A stretch of 49,017 nt of DNA from Flavobacteriaceae bacterium (GTDB lineage Bacteria > Bacteroidota > Bacteroidia > Flavobacteriales > Flavobacteriaceae), in contig JAKMGK010000066.1 of assembly GCA_022424955.1 (NCBI GenBank), positions 1 to 49,017 on the forward strand, read 5' to 3'. This document shows, piece after piece, positions 1 through 8,185 of the stretch. The number at the start of each line of letters is the position of its first letter. Position 1 is the first letter of the stretch. The notes beneath the pieces were generated by a model. The model was not told the DNA's origin. It ran no database searches and worked only from the letters and a program-made list of their open reading frames with translations. Both the position numbers and the translations under genes were made by a program.

Positions 1-2
1 CT

Positions 3-164
3 ATACCAGGGGGTGTGGAGATGATTGATATTGTAGACTACAAATTACCGTTAGGAATGCTTGGAAGAATTGCGCACCCCCTTTTTGTCAAAAGACAATT
101 GAATCAAATTTTTAATTACAGATATAATAAACTCGTTGAGTTGTTCGGCGAATTTAGGGATTAG
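3..164 (+). CDS. SRPBCC family protein, C-terminal part only
   Basis: The window opens inside this gene. The open frame gives 53 residues ending at TAG 162-164, with the segments PGGVEMIDIVDYKLPLG and LFVKRQLNQIFNYR near the end. These match my memory of the last strand and C-terminal helix of small SRPBCC (polyketide cyclase-like, helix-grip) proteins that sit beside photolyase genes in flavobacteria. The fold binds hydrophobic ligands; the ligand here is unknown. The gene ends 6 bases before the SDR gene, so it is probably part of the same transcript. The N-terminus lies outside the window, so length and start cannot be judged. Confidence 0.7.
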   Translation: MPGGVEMIDIVDYKLPLGMLGRIAHPLFVKRQLNQIFNYRYNKLVELFGEFRD

Positions 165-170
165 ATAGCT

Positions 171-869
171 ATGAAAAAGAACATTTTAATCATTGGTGGT
201 TCAAGCGGAATAGGCCGCGCCTTAGTAGATTTACTGGCGCCAGAACACAACATTTACGTCGCGTCCAGAAGCAACGAATCACTGGCTAATACAGGAGTTA
301 CTCATATATCCTACGATGTTATGAACGATGCACTTGATTTGAGCAACTTGCCCGAACAACTTGACGGTTTTGTTTACTGCCCTGGCAGTATCAACTTACG
401 CCCTTTCCGTGGATTAAAGCCACAAACATTTCAAGATGATTTTAACTTGAACGTCCTGGGCGCAGTAAAGTCTATACAAGCCGTTTTACCTCTGTTACAA
501 AAAAGCCCGCAAGCAAGCCTAGTCTTTTATAGCACTGTTGCGGTAAGTACTGGAATGCCCTTCCATGCCTCTGTAGCAGCAGCCAAAGGGGCGCTTGAAG
601 GCTTAACCCGTTCGCTTGCAGCAGAATATGCCCCTAAGTTTAGGGTCAATTGTATTGCACCGTCCTTAACAGACACCCCTTTAGCAGATAAGTTTTTAAA
701 CAACGAAGCTAAACTAGAAAAAGCACAAGAACGCCACCCCTTAAAACAAGTGGGAAGCGCAAAAAATATCGCCCAGATGACGGCCTTTTTATTAGGAGAA
801 GAAAGTCAATGGATGACCGGTCAAATACTGCACGTAGATGGTGGAATAGGAGACCTAAAAACAAATTAG
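171..869 (+). CDS. SDR-family protein in the photolyase operon, atypical active site
   Basis: A 232-residue short-chain dehydrogenase/reductase fold protein. The N-terminal Rossmann motif GGSSGIGRA (residues 9-17) binds NAD(P). The structural Asn (N94 in FNLNVLGA) and the active-site-region Ser (S121) are present, and the C-terminus has the family's IAPSLTDTPLA and HVDGGIG segments. The catalytic YxxxK motif is not normal: Lys139 is there, but the residue four positions earlier is Val135, not Tyr (FHASVAAAK). I remember the same FHASVAAAK motif in other SDR proteins next to photolyase genes, so this may be a subgroup trait. It starts 6 bases after the SRPBCC stop and ends one base before the photolyase start, which argues for co-transcription. 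The substrate is unknown and classical dehydrogenase chemistry is doubtful. Confidence 0.88.
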   Translation: MKKNILIIGGSSGIGRALVDLLAPEHNIYVASRSNESLANTGVTHISYDVMNDALDLSNLPEQLDGFVYCPGSINLRPFRGLKPQTFQDDFNLNVLGAVKSIQAVLPLLQKSPQASLVFYSTVAVSTGMPFHASVAAAKGALEGLTRSLAAEYAPKFRVNCIAPSLTDTPLADKFLNNEAKLEKAQERHPLKQVGSAKNIAQMTAFLLGEESQWMTGQILHVDGGIGDLKTN

Positions 870-870
870 A

Positions 871-2169
871 GTGGAAAACTATACAGTATTCTGGTTTAGA
901 AGGGACCTGCGCATTGAAGACAATGCAGGGCTTTATCACGCCTTAACAAGCGGTAACAAGGTACTCCCCCTCTTTATTTTTGATACTGAGATTATTCACA
1001 AGCTGCCTAAAAAGGATGCTAGAATAGAAATGATTCATGCGGCCTTGAGGAACATAACTGATGCTATGGAGAGGAACAGATGTAACGTTGGAATGTATCT
1101 GGGACAACCCAAGGCCGTTTTTGAATCACTTTTAAAAAAATTTAATATCACTAAAGTCGTCACGAATCACGACTATGAACCCTATGCCACAGAGCGAGAC
1201 ACTGCTGTAGGAGAATTTCTACAAAAAAAGGGTGTCGCCTTTGAAACCTATAAAGACCAAGTCATTTTTGAAAAAAGTGAAGTGGTCAAAGACGATGGCA
1301 ACCCCTATAAAGTTTATACACCCTATTCACACAAATGGTTAAAACGCTTTGCAGAAGAAGGTCTGTCTCACTACCCTTCTGAAGCCCATTTAAATCAATT
1401 GGCTCCCGTTGAACAACCCCAACTTAGTCTCAATGATTTGGGCTTTGAACCCTCTCATGTTCCACAACCTCAATACACCTTCAATGCAACAGTCATTAAG
1501 GAGTATGAGGAAACCAGAAATTTCCCTGCAGTAGATAAAACCTCTAGAACAGGAGCGCATTTGCGCTTTGGAACTCTAAGTGTTCGTAAAATGGTAGCCG
1601 ACTCTGCCCAAGAAGAAAATCCTACCTTTTTAAAAGAATTAATCTGGCGTGAATTTTTCATGCAGATTTTATGGCATTTCCCCCATACGCCTCAAAGTAG
1701 TTTCAAACCCAAATACGAACGTATTGAATGGCGTAATAATGAGGAAGAATTTAAACGGTGGTGTGAAGGTAAAACAGGTTACCCTTTTGTAGACGCAGGA
1801 ATGCGCGAACTCAATACTACAGGCTTTATGCACAATCGTGTGCGTATGTTAGTGGGAAGTTTTTTGTGTAAACACCTCTTGATCGACTGGCGATGGGGTG
1901 AAGCTTACTTTGCAGAAAAATTATTGGATTATGAAATGTCGAGCAATGTAGGGAATTGGCAATGGGTTGCAGGCTGCGGCGTTGATGCTGCCCCTTACTT
2001 TAGAATATTTAATCCCATTGATCAAATCAAAAAGTTTGATCAACAGCACCAATACATCCAGAAATGGGTCCCCGATTATCAAGAATTGACCTACCCAAAA
2101 CCCATTGTTGATCACAAATTCGCCCGCGAACGTTGTTTAGCGACCTACAAAGCTGCATTGAATGCCTAA
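871..2169 (+). CDS. phr: Class I deoxyribodipyrimidine photolyase
   Basis: This 432-residue flavoprotein should use FAD and blue light to split cyclobutane pyrimidine dimers in DNA. The N-terminal photolyase domain ([15 protein letters not shown], residues 7-21) has an antenna-domain loop [12 protein letters not shown]. The C-terminal FAD domain carries [25 protein letters not shown] and YFRIFNP. All three residues of the electron-transfer Trp triad are seen at the canonical spacing (W287, W340, W363; 53 and 23 apart), as is the flavin-contacting Asn359. The start is GTG at 871, one base after the SDR stop; no ATG fits the conserved N-terminus. It is the most conventional of four CPF genes in the operon. 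The exact lesion (CPD or other) cannot be read from sequence alone. Confidence 0.93.
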   Translation: MENYTVFWFRRDLRIEDNAGLYHALTSGNKVLPLFIFDTEIIHKLPKKDARIEMIHAALRNITDAMERNRCNVGMYLGQPKAVFESLLKKFNITKVVTNHDYEPYATERDTAVGEFLQKKGVAFETYKDQVIFEKSEVVKDDGNPYKVYTPYSHKWLKRFAEEGLSHYPSEAHLNQLAPVEQPQLSLNDLGFEPSHVPQPQYTFNATVIKEYEETRNFPAVDKTSRTGAHLRFGTLSVRKMVADSAQEENPTFLKELIWREFFMQILWHFPHTPQSSFKPKYERIEWRNNEEEFKRWCEGKTGYPFVDAGMRELNTTGFMHNRVRMLVGSFLCKHLLIDWRWGEAYFAEKLLDYEMSSNVGNWQWVAGCGVDAAPYFRIFNPIDQIKKFDQQHQYIQKWVPDYQELTYPKPIVDHKFARERCLATYKAALNA

Positions 2170-2320
2170 GGGGGTAAAGAAATCAAACCTTCCAGAAAAA
2201 ATATGTTTGAGCTGTAAGCGTCCTTTTAGCTGGCGTAAGAAATGGAAAAGGGACTGGGAAAATGTAAAATATTGTAGCAAAAGATGCAGAAACGAAAAGG
2301 AAAAGCCCTCGTCTGGCTAA
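2162..2320 (+). CDS. DUF2256 small Cys-rich protein
   Basis: A 52-residue gene easily missed by length cut-offs. The product reads [18 protein letters not shown], then [20 protein letters not shown] and [14 protein letters not shown]. The CxxC (C15, C18) and CxxxC (C38, C42) pairs around a Trp- and Lys/Arg-rich core are the DUF2256 signature and look like a small zinc ribbon. It starts 8 bases inside the end of the photolyase gene and its last 37 bases overlap the CRY-DASH start, so translation of the three genes is probably coupled. The family is known mainly as a neighbour of photolyase/cryptochrome genes and its function is unknown. Basic residues would suit nucleic-acid binding, which is inference. 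Confidence 0.9.
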   Translation: MPKGVKKSNLPEKICLSCKRPFSWRKKWKRDWENVKYCSKRCRNEKEKPSSG

Positions 2321-3597
2321 GAAATGATTTGCGCATTAAAGACCAAGTGTCTTTTTATCACGCCACCCACAAACACGAAACGGTTATTGCCTTCTACAGC
2401 TTTGATCCATTGCACTACAGCGATACGGGATGGGGATTTAAAAAAACCGAAGCCTTTAGAGCACAGTTTCTACTCGAAACACTTGCACAGCTTCAGAGAG
2501 ACCTTAAAGACCACAACATTAGCTTAGTAGTTCAACATGAAGAACCGTCAAAGGGTATTCAAGAACTAATCGAAGCGCATGCTATTACAGACCTCTACTG
2601 GCAAAAAGAATGGACCCAGGAAGAAAGAGAGCGGGAAGATGAAGTTCGCGCTGTCCTCTCAGAAAATATTTCGGTGCATACCCATTATGATCAATTTCTT
2701 TTTCATCCAGAAGATGTTCCTGTGGAAATTAATCAACTCCCTGAAGTCTTTACCGTCTTTCGTAAAAAATGCGAAAAATACAGTAAAGTGCGCAGTAGTT
2801 TTCCTGCTGCTGCAATTATGCCAGAAAATAACCTTTTAACCAAAGTAACGCCACTACCCAGTCTGGAAAATTTAGGCTTAAATACGCCCACTGCTCACCC
2901 TCACTCTGCCTTTCCCTTTAAAGGTGGAAGCAAAGCGGCAGAATTACGCATGGAACACTATTTTTGGGACACAGAAAAACTCTCCTTCTACAAACAAACC
3001 CGCAATGGGCTATTAGGTTTAGACTATAGCTCAAAGTTCTCTGCTTGGTTAGCAAACGGGGCTATCTCTGCAAGACAAATCTATTGGGAAATCAAAGAAT
3101 ATGAAGCACAAGTGCAAAAGAATCAATCTACCTATTGGCTCATTTTTGAATTAATATGGCGCGACTACTTTAAGTTTATCTCCCTAAAACATCAAGATAA
3201 AATCTTTCAATTGGGAGGAATTTTACAGAAAGATTATCACTGGAAAAATAATCCCAAAACCATTCAAGCATGGATCGATGGGGAAACCCGTGAGCCCTTT
3301 GTCAATGGGAATATGATCGAATTGCAAAAGACGGGATGGATGAGCAATCGCGGAAGACAAAATGTCGCCTCCTATTTTGCTAAAGATTTATTGCTCGATT
3401 GGCGCATAGGGGCGACCTATTTTGAAGCCCAACTAATCGACTATGATGTACATAGTAATTATGGCAACTGGATGTATGTCGCTGGCGTAGGAAATGATCC
3501 TAGAGATCGTAAATTCAACGTTCGCATGCAGGCTGAACGCTATGACGAAAACGGTAAATTTCAACGCTTGTGGAATCAAAAAAGTCTGTTTGAATGA
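2284..3597 (+). CDS. DASH-type cryptochrome/photolyase
   Basis: A 437-residue CPF protein. The N-terminal antenna domain begins [13 protein letters not shown] (residues 8-20). CRY-DASH hallmarks in the FAD domain are [22 protein letters not shown] (split here as [10 protein letters not shown] and [12 protein letters not shown]), [14 protein letters not shown] and a C-terminus [10 protein letters not shown]. The Trp triad is complete (W320, W373, W396). CRY-DASH proteins bind FAD and usually methenyltetrahydrofolate, repair CPDs in single-stranded or looped DNA, and some act as light sensors. The start codon lies within the DUF2256 gene and the stop overlaps the next ATG by four bases (ATGA, 3594-3597). 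Confidence 0.92.
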   Translation: MQKRKGKALVWLRNDLRIKDQVSFYHATHKHETVIAFYSFDPLHYSDTGWGFKKTEAFRAQFLLETLAQLQRDLKDHNISLVVQHEEPSKGIQELIEAHAITDLYWQKEWTQEEREREDEVRAVLSENISVHTHYDQFLFHPEDVPVEINQLPEVFTVFRKKCEKYSKVRSSFPAAAIMPENNLLTKVTPLPSLENLGLNTPTAHPHSAFPFKGGSKAAELRMEHYFWDTEKLSFYKQTRNGLLGLDYSSKFSAWLANGAISARQIYWEIKEYEAQVQKNQSTYWLIFELIWRDYFKFISLKHQDKIFQLGGILQKDYHWKNNPKTIQAWIDGETREPFVNGNMIELQKTGWMSNRGRQNVASYFAKDLLLDWRIGATYFEAQLIDYDVHSNYGNWMYVAGVGNDPRDRKFNVRMQAERYDENGKFQRLWNQKSLFE

Positions 3598-5126
3598 AAC
3601 TACGTCTAATTTTAGGAGATCAGCTCAACTTACAGCATCAGTGGTTTGATACAGTCGATCAAGAAGTAACTTATATCTTGATGGAAATGCGACAAGAAAC
3701 AGATTATGCCCCGCATCATATTCAAAAAGTCGTCGGTTTTTTTGGCGCGATGCGCCATTTTGCTCAAACCCTCAAACAGCAAGGACATCAAGTGATTTAT
3801 TTAAAACTTGATGATGCTGAAAATCAACAGTCGCTCCCCGCTAATCTCAATAACATCATCGCACAAGAGCATATCACTTCATTTGAATATCAAGCGCCAG
3901 ATGAGTACCGCCTAGACCAGCAATTAAAAAGCTTTTGCGAGGAAATTAATTTACCTACTGCTCTAGTAGATAGCGATCATTTTATGACCAGTCGGGAAGA
4001 ATTATCGCAGTTTTTTGAAGGAAAAAAACAATTGATTCTAGAGTTCTTTTACCGCAATATGCGCAAGCAATTCAACCTCTTGATGCAGCAAGGACAACCC
4101 GAAGGAGGACAATGGAACTTTGATAAAAGCAATCGTAAAAAATGGAAAGGAAGTCCAGCCATTCCGGTAGCTTATATCCCCCAAACAGAAGAACTTGCGT
4201 CGCTAAAACAACTCATTCACAAGGCTGGGGTAAAGACTATTGGAACCCTAGATACAGAAAATTATCTCTTCCCTTTTAGTCGGGAAGAAGCGCTTGTACA
4301 ACTTGCCTATTTCTGTGAACATCTATTGGTTCACTTTGGGGATTATCAAGATGCCTTGCATACTGAAGAAATTAACCTCTTCCATTCTAGAATATCATTT
4401 GCACTCAATGTAAAAATGATTAGTCCGCTAGAGGTAGTAGAAAAAGTAATCGCCTATTATCGCCAATACGATGATGAAATTGAATTGGCACAAGTCGAAG
4501 GTTTTGTTCGACAGATCATTGGATGGAGAGAGTATATGCGTGGAATTTATTGGAAAGAAATGCCCGCTTATGCATTGAAGAATGCCTTAGAAAATCACAA
4601 TCCACTTCCAGATTTTTATTGGACGGCAAAGACAAAAATGAATTGTTTGCATCACAGTATTCAAAACTCTTTAGATAATGCTTATGCCCACCATATTCAA
4701 CGCCTGATGATCACGGGGAACTTTGCTTTGTTAGCCCAAGTACATCCCGATGCTGTAGATCAATGGTATTTGGGCATTTATGCCGATGCAATTGAATGGG
4801 TACAAATCACCAATACACGAGGAATGAGTCAATGGGCAGACGGGGGAATAGTCGCGACAAAACCCTATGTTTCTGCCGCTTCTTATATCAATAAAATGAG
4901 CAATTACTGCGAAAGCTGTGCTTATGATAAAAAGAAACGCCTGGGAGAAGATGCCTGTCCTTTTAATAGTCTCTATTGGAATTTCCTCGACGATAAAAAG
5001 CAATATTTCGCAAAAAACAATCGCATGGCCATGATGCTGCGATTACTCGAAAAAATCCCTCCGCAAGAGTTAGCAGAAATCAAAGCCCGTGCAGGAGCAA
5101 TACTAAGTAATCCAGATGCCTATTAA
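3594..5126 (+). CDS. FeS-BCP family photolyase (PhrB/CryB type, likely (6-4) photolyase)
   Basis: A 510-residue member of the prokaryotic iron-sulfur cryptochrome/photolyase group. It starts [12 protein letters not shown], the usual beginning of 'deoxyribodipyrimidine photolyase-related' proteins. Four cysteines, C351, C439, C442 and C455 ([23 protein letters not shown]), fall one residue from the [4Fe-4S] ligands of Agrobacterium PhrB as I remember them (350, 438, 441, 454). The family has FAD and a lumazine antenna and repairs (6-4) photoproducts; some members signal. The segments [12 protein letters not shown] and [13 protein letters not shown] are typical. It overlaps CRY-DASH by 4 bases and the next CPF gene by 11. 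FAD photochemistry is well supported; repair specificity is inferred from the family. Confidence 0.92.
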   Translation: MKLRLILGDQLNLQHQWFDTVDQEVTYILMEMRQETDYAPHHIQKVVGFFGAMRHFAQTLKQQGHQVIYLKLDDAENQQSLPANLNNIIAQEHITSFEYQAPDEYRLDQQLKSFCEEINLPTALVDSDHFMTSREELSQFFEGKKQLILEFFYRNMRKQFNLLMQQGQPEGGQWNFDKSNRKKWKGSPAIPVAYIPQTEELASLKQLIHKAGVKTIGTLDTENYLFPFSREEALVQLAYFCEHLLVHFGDYQDALHTEEINLFHSRISFALNVKMISPLEVVEKVIAYYRQYDDEIELAQVEGFVRQIIGWREYMRGIYWKEMPAYALKNALENHNPLPDFYWTAKTKMNCLHHSIQNSLDNAYAHHIQRLMITGNFALLAQVHPDAVDQWYLGIYADAIEWVQITNTRGMSQWADGGIVATKPYVSAASYINKMSNYCESCAYDKKKRLGEDACPFNSLYWNFLDDKKQYFAKNNRMAMMLRLLEKIPPQELAEIKARAGAILSNPDAY

Positions 5127-6597
5127 TACGATCCCAGTAGCTATCGTTTGGTTAAAGCGTGACTTGCGCTTAAGAGATAATGCTGCGCTTAGTTTGGCAC
5201 AAAAAAATCATAAACATGTTCTTTTACTCTATATTGCAGAACCATCACTGCGTTCTGAAGCCCACAGTAGTGAACGTCACTTTGACTTCATCAAACAATC
5301 TTTGGTTGATTTAAATCAACAATTAAAAGCGTTGAACACCACTGTTTTATCTGTGGTGGGAGAAGTAATTGATATTTTAAACCAACTCAAACAACTCCTG
5401 ACCATAGAGGGAATTTATTCGCATCTAGAAACGGGTATTGAAATAACCTATCAAAGGGATTGCAATGTTGCTGACTGGTGTCAAGAACATGATATACCTT
5501 GGGTCGAAAAAAGACAACAAGGGGTTTTCCGGGGCATGCGAAATAGGAAAAAATGGATTCAACAATGGAGTCAATTAATGAATAAAGCGCAATATCCTAC
5601 CCCATCAAAAAAAGGTTTTATCCATGAAAAAGAAATCGCTAACCTTAGAAAACATTTTAAGTCTTTAGATTGCTCTACAACACCCCAAAAAGGGATCCAA
5701 CCCGGAGGGGAAAAAGCAGCTTATCGTTACTTAGATTCTTTTTTTGAAGGTCGCTATCAAAACTATCAAACCCATATTTCAAAGCCAGATCTCGCCCGCA
5801 AAAGCTGTAGTCGTCTCTCGCCTTATATCGCCTATGGGAATCTTTCCATGCGACAGGTTTTACAACGTACAGAAGCAGAAAAGGAAGCTGGTAAAAAAGG
5901 TTTTGGGATTCGTGCCTTTGAATCGCGCTTGCGCTGGCAAGCCCATTTTATTCAAAAATTTGAAATGGAATGCCGCATGGAGTTTGAGAGTATTAATCGC
6001 GGGTATCACTTACTCAAAAAACCTTTGAATCAAAACTATATAAGCGCATGGGAAGAAGGCAAAACAGGTGTTCCCATGGTTGACGCCGCTATGCGCTGTT
6101 TAGTCGCGACAGGCTACTTGAATTTTAGAATGCGTGCTTTAGTAGTCTCCTTTTTTGTCCATCAGTTATGGCAGCCGTGGCAGGCATGTTCGGCTTTTCT
6201 AGCGAGACAGTTCTTGGATTTCGAACCTGGGATTCATTTTCCCCAATTACAAATGCAAGCTGGTGAAACTGGGATCAATACCTTGCGTATATACAATCCT
6301 GTAAAAAACGGACAAGAGCACGACCCAAAAGGACATTTTACCCAACAGTGGCTGCCCGAGCTAAAAAATCTCCCCGCTACGTTGGTTCATACCCCATGGG
6401 AAATCACCCCTTTTGAAGAAGGACTTTATGATTTTGAATTAGGTAAAAGTTATCCTCAACCTATCGTTGATCTTAACAAAAGCAGGAAACACGCCTCGGA
6501 TATATTGTGGAACTTACAGAAGAATTCAAAGGTATACCAAGAAAGTAAACGTATTTTACAGCGACATACCTTACCCAATAGAAAAAGCATACAATAA
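5116..6597 (+). CDS. Divergent cryptochrome/photolyase family protein without the classical Trp triad
   Basis: A 493-residue protein with a clear photolyase N-terminus ([16 protein letters not shown], residues 10-25) and FAD-domain landmarks [13 protein letters not shown] (232-244), [15 protein letters not shown] (313-327) and RIYNPVK (391-397). Counting from the retained Trp355 (PWQACS), the positions for the other two triad residues hold Lys302 and Leu378; no Trp lies between residues 356 and 411. The flavin loop, normally N-x-G-x-W, reads [13 protein letters not shown] here. It also has a long N-terminal linker with [12 protein letters not shown]. It overlaps the preceding gene by 11 bases and ends 2 bases before the DUF2805 gene. 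It is surely of the CPF fold, but whether it repairs DNA or acts as sensor or partner is unknown. Confidence 0.85.
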   Translation: MPINTIPVAIVWLKRDLRLRDNAALSLAQKNHKHVLLLYIAEPSLRSEAHSSERHFDFIKQSLVDLNQQLKALNTTVLSVVGEVIDILNQLKQLLTIEGIYSHLETGIEITYQRDCNVADWCQEHDIPWVEKRQQGVFRGMRNRKKWIQQWSQLMNKAQYPTPSKKGFIHEKEIANLRKHFKSLDCSTTPQKGIQPGGEKAAYRYLDSFFEGRYQNYQTHISKPDLARKSCSRLSPYIAYGNLSMRQVLQRTEAEKEAGKKGFGIRAFESRLRWQAHFIQKFEMECRMEFESINRGYHLLKKPLNQNYISAWEEGKTGVPMVDAAMRCLVATGYLNFRMRALVVSFFVHQLWQPWQACSAFLARQFLDFEPGIHFPQLQMQAGETGINTLRIYNPVKNGQEHDPKGHFTQQWLPELKNLPATLVHTPWEITPFEEGLYDFELGKSYPQPIVDLNKSRKHASDILWNLQKNSKVYQESKRILQRHTLPNRKSIQ

Positions 6598-6599
6598 AG

Positions 6600-6887
6600 A
6601 TGAAGAAGAAGAAGTTTGACCTTAATGAGCAACAAGTCGATCGTATTATCGAAATGGCTTGGGAAGATCGCACCCCTTTTGATGCCATCACAGATCAATT
6701 TGGCTTAAAAGAGCAGGATGTTATTGAATTAATGCGCAAAGAAATGAAACGCTCAAGTTTTAATTTGTGGCGTGCACGTGTTCAAGGACGAAGCACTAAA
6801 CACCGTAAAAATCGCGGAGAAGATGTGGATCGCTTTAAGTGCTCTAGACAACGTAGCATTACCAACAACAAGGTCTCTAAAAGATAA
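6600..6887 (+). CDS. DUF2805/TIGR03643 family small protein
   Basis: A 95-residue protein whose first 70 residues match the TIGR03643/DUF2805 pattern: NEQQVDRIIEMAWEDRTPFD, then ITDQFGLKEQDVIELMRKEM and SSFNLWRARVQGRSTKH. The helical arrangement resembles a helix-turn-helix, with QFGLKEQDVIELMR as a candidate turn and second helix. The C-terminal tail (RKNRGEDVDRFKCSRQRS and onward) is basic. The family is known mostly from its association with photolyase and cryptochrome genes and has no assigned function. It starts 2 bases after the fourth CPF gene and appears to be the last gene of the operon; a perfect hairpin follows at 6897-6916. DNA binding is inference. Confidence 0.87.
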   Translation: MKKKKFDLNEQQVDRIIEMAWEDRTPFDAITDQFGLKEQDVIELMRKEMKRSSFNLWRARVQGRSTKHRKNRGEDVDRFKCSRQRSITNNKVSKR

Positions 6888-6896
6888 ATTTTGTAC

Positions 6897-6916
6897 CTTA
6901 AGGAGAAATCCTTAAG
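6897..6916 (+). other. Perfect 8-bp hairpin with GAAA tetraloop
   Basis: CTTAAGGA (6897-6904), loop GAAA, then TCCTTAAG (6909-6916). The hairpin ends two bases before the ATG at 6919 and contains the AAGGAG Shine-Dalgarno-like sequence in its 5' arm and loop. There is no U-tract, so a classical terminator is unlikely. It could cap the photolyase operon transcript or hide the ribosome site of the following gene. Confidence 0.5.
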
Positions 6917-6918
6917 AA

Positions 6919-7334
6919 ATGAAACAGAATAAAACACAAAAAACAAACGAAAGTGTGCGCTTGTTTTTGTCTTCTGTAGCAGAGGAACAAAAACGGGAAG
7001 ACAGTTATACCCTCTTAAACTTAATGGGGAAATTACCAAAGCTGAACCCCACTTATGGGGAACAAGTATTATTGGTTTTGGAGAATATCATTACAAATAC
7101 AAGACGGGTCGTGAAGGGGACTGGTTTTTAGTGGGCTTCTCTCCCAGAAAACACGCCTTGACCCTTTATTTAATGTGTGATCTTTCGCACGATGGATTAG
7201 ATTTTACCGGTTTAGGAAAATATAAATTGGGAAAGGGGTGTCTTTATATTAAACGCTTGAGTAATGTCAATATCGATGTCCTTAAAAAGATCATTAAAGA
7301 CTCGATTCGCATCATTAAAGAAAAGTATTCTTAA
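6919..7334 (+). pseudogene. DUF1801 protein gene broken by a one-base frameshift
   Basis: The ATG frame gives a good DUF1801 N-terminus (SVRLFLSSVAEEQKREDSYT, then LLNLMG) and then runs into nonsense ending at 7131. A second frame from about 7032 gives ITKAEPHLWGTSIIGFGEY, HYKYKTGREGDWFLVGFSPR and ends GCLYIKRLSNVNIDVLKKII, the rest of the same domain. Restoring one G in the G-run 7026-7029 joins both halves into a 138-residue protein of the expected length. DUF1801 is a small YdhG-like fold of unknown role. The stop overlaps the stop of the convergent gene. Either a real mutation or a homopolymer error in the assembly explains it. Confidence 0.85.
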
Positions 7335-8160
7335 TTCTTTTTTTGCAATAACTCTACGCCCATGCCTATACATAAAGCACGCTGTTTAACCCAATGAGCA
7401 TGACTTGGACTACGCGCATAATGGGATTTTCCAAACACTCCAGCAGAAAACCAAAGCCCCTCAACACCCAGGTCTTCAATCCATTCAATGGACACAAAAA
7501 AGTCGTCTTCTACATAAATGTCATAGGGGGTTAAATCGACCTCAATGGTTTGGGGTTCATTAGGCAACTCTAAATAGATAGGTTCTTTTAAAACATTCTC
7601 TCCAGGAAACCCCTCTTCTTTTAAATAGATATTTAGTCTTAAAATGACACTCTAATAGTGTTTTCTGCTATGGATAACCAAAAGCGTTGAATCAAGGTGG
7701 GACGTTGCTTTTTTACCCGCTCAAATTGTGCTATTTCATTCCCCAATTGATTGGTGGTAAAGCCAGTTGTAATTAATTTAGAATCAGTTTCATTCCCCAC
7801 TGCTTTTCGCTCCCACTTTCCGCTAGTAACCACGACTTCTTTTAAAGCGGTAGTTTCTGGTTGAAATGCAATGTTGAGCAGCTTCTCTTTTGTACCATCA
7901 ATTTGGTTAATTTTAAAGCTTTGAAAGGCAAATCCCACCATAGAAAAATAGATAGAATCATTGACCTTGTCAGAAGGAATTTCAAGTAAATAATAGCCTT
8001 GTTCGTCACTTACGGTACCAATCCCTGCACCGGGAATCCCAATATTGACAAAGGGTAAAGGTTCGTTAAATTCGGCATCTGTGATTTTACCAAAGACCAT
8101 CGTTTGGGCTTGTAGTATACTTCCTATAAGAAGGAAGAGAATAATGTAGGTAGGTCGCAT
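7331..8160 (-). pseudogene. Secreted CarboxypepD_reg-like domain protein, frameshifted
   Basis: The first frame (8160 down to about 7654) gives a signal peptide (IILFLLIGSILQAQ) and a CarboxypepD_reg-like beta-sandwich (VFGKITDAEFNEPLPFVN, GTVSDEQGYYLLEI), ending IAENTI before the frame breaks. The other frame continues as SVILRLNIYLKEEGFPGENV, then VDLTPYDIYVEDDFFVSIEW and GLWFSAGVFG to the stop at 7331. This is the order seen in intact flavobacterial homologues as I remember them. One missing base near 7651-7654 explains the break; with it the gene is 276 codons. These proteins are periplasmic or surface proteins of unknown function that share the domain with TonB-dependent receptors. It is the second frameshift within 650 bases. 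Confidence 0.83.
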
Positions 8161-8185
8161 ATAAAGGATTTGGATTAATACGTGT

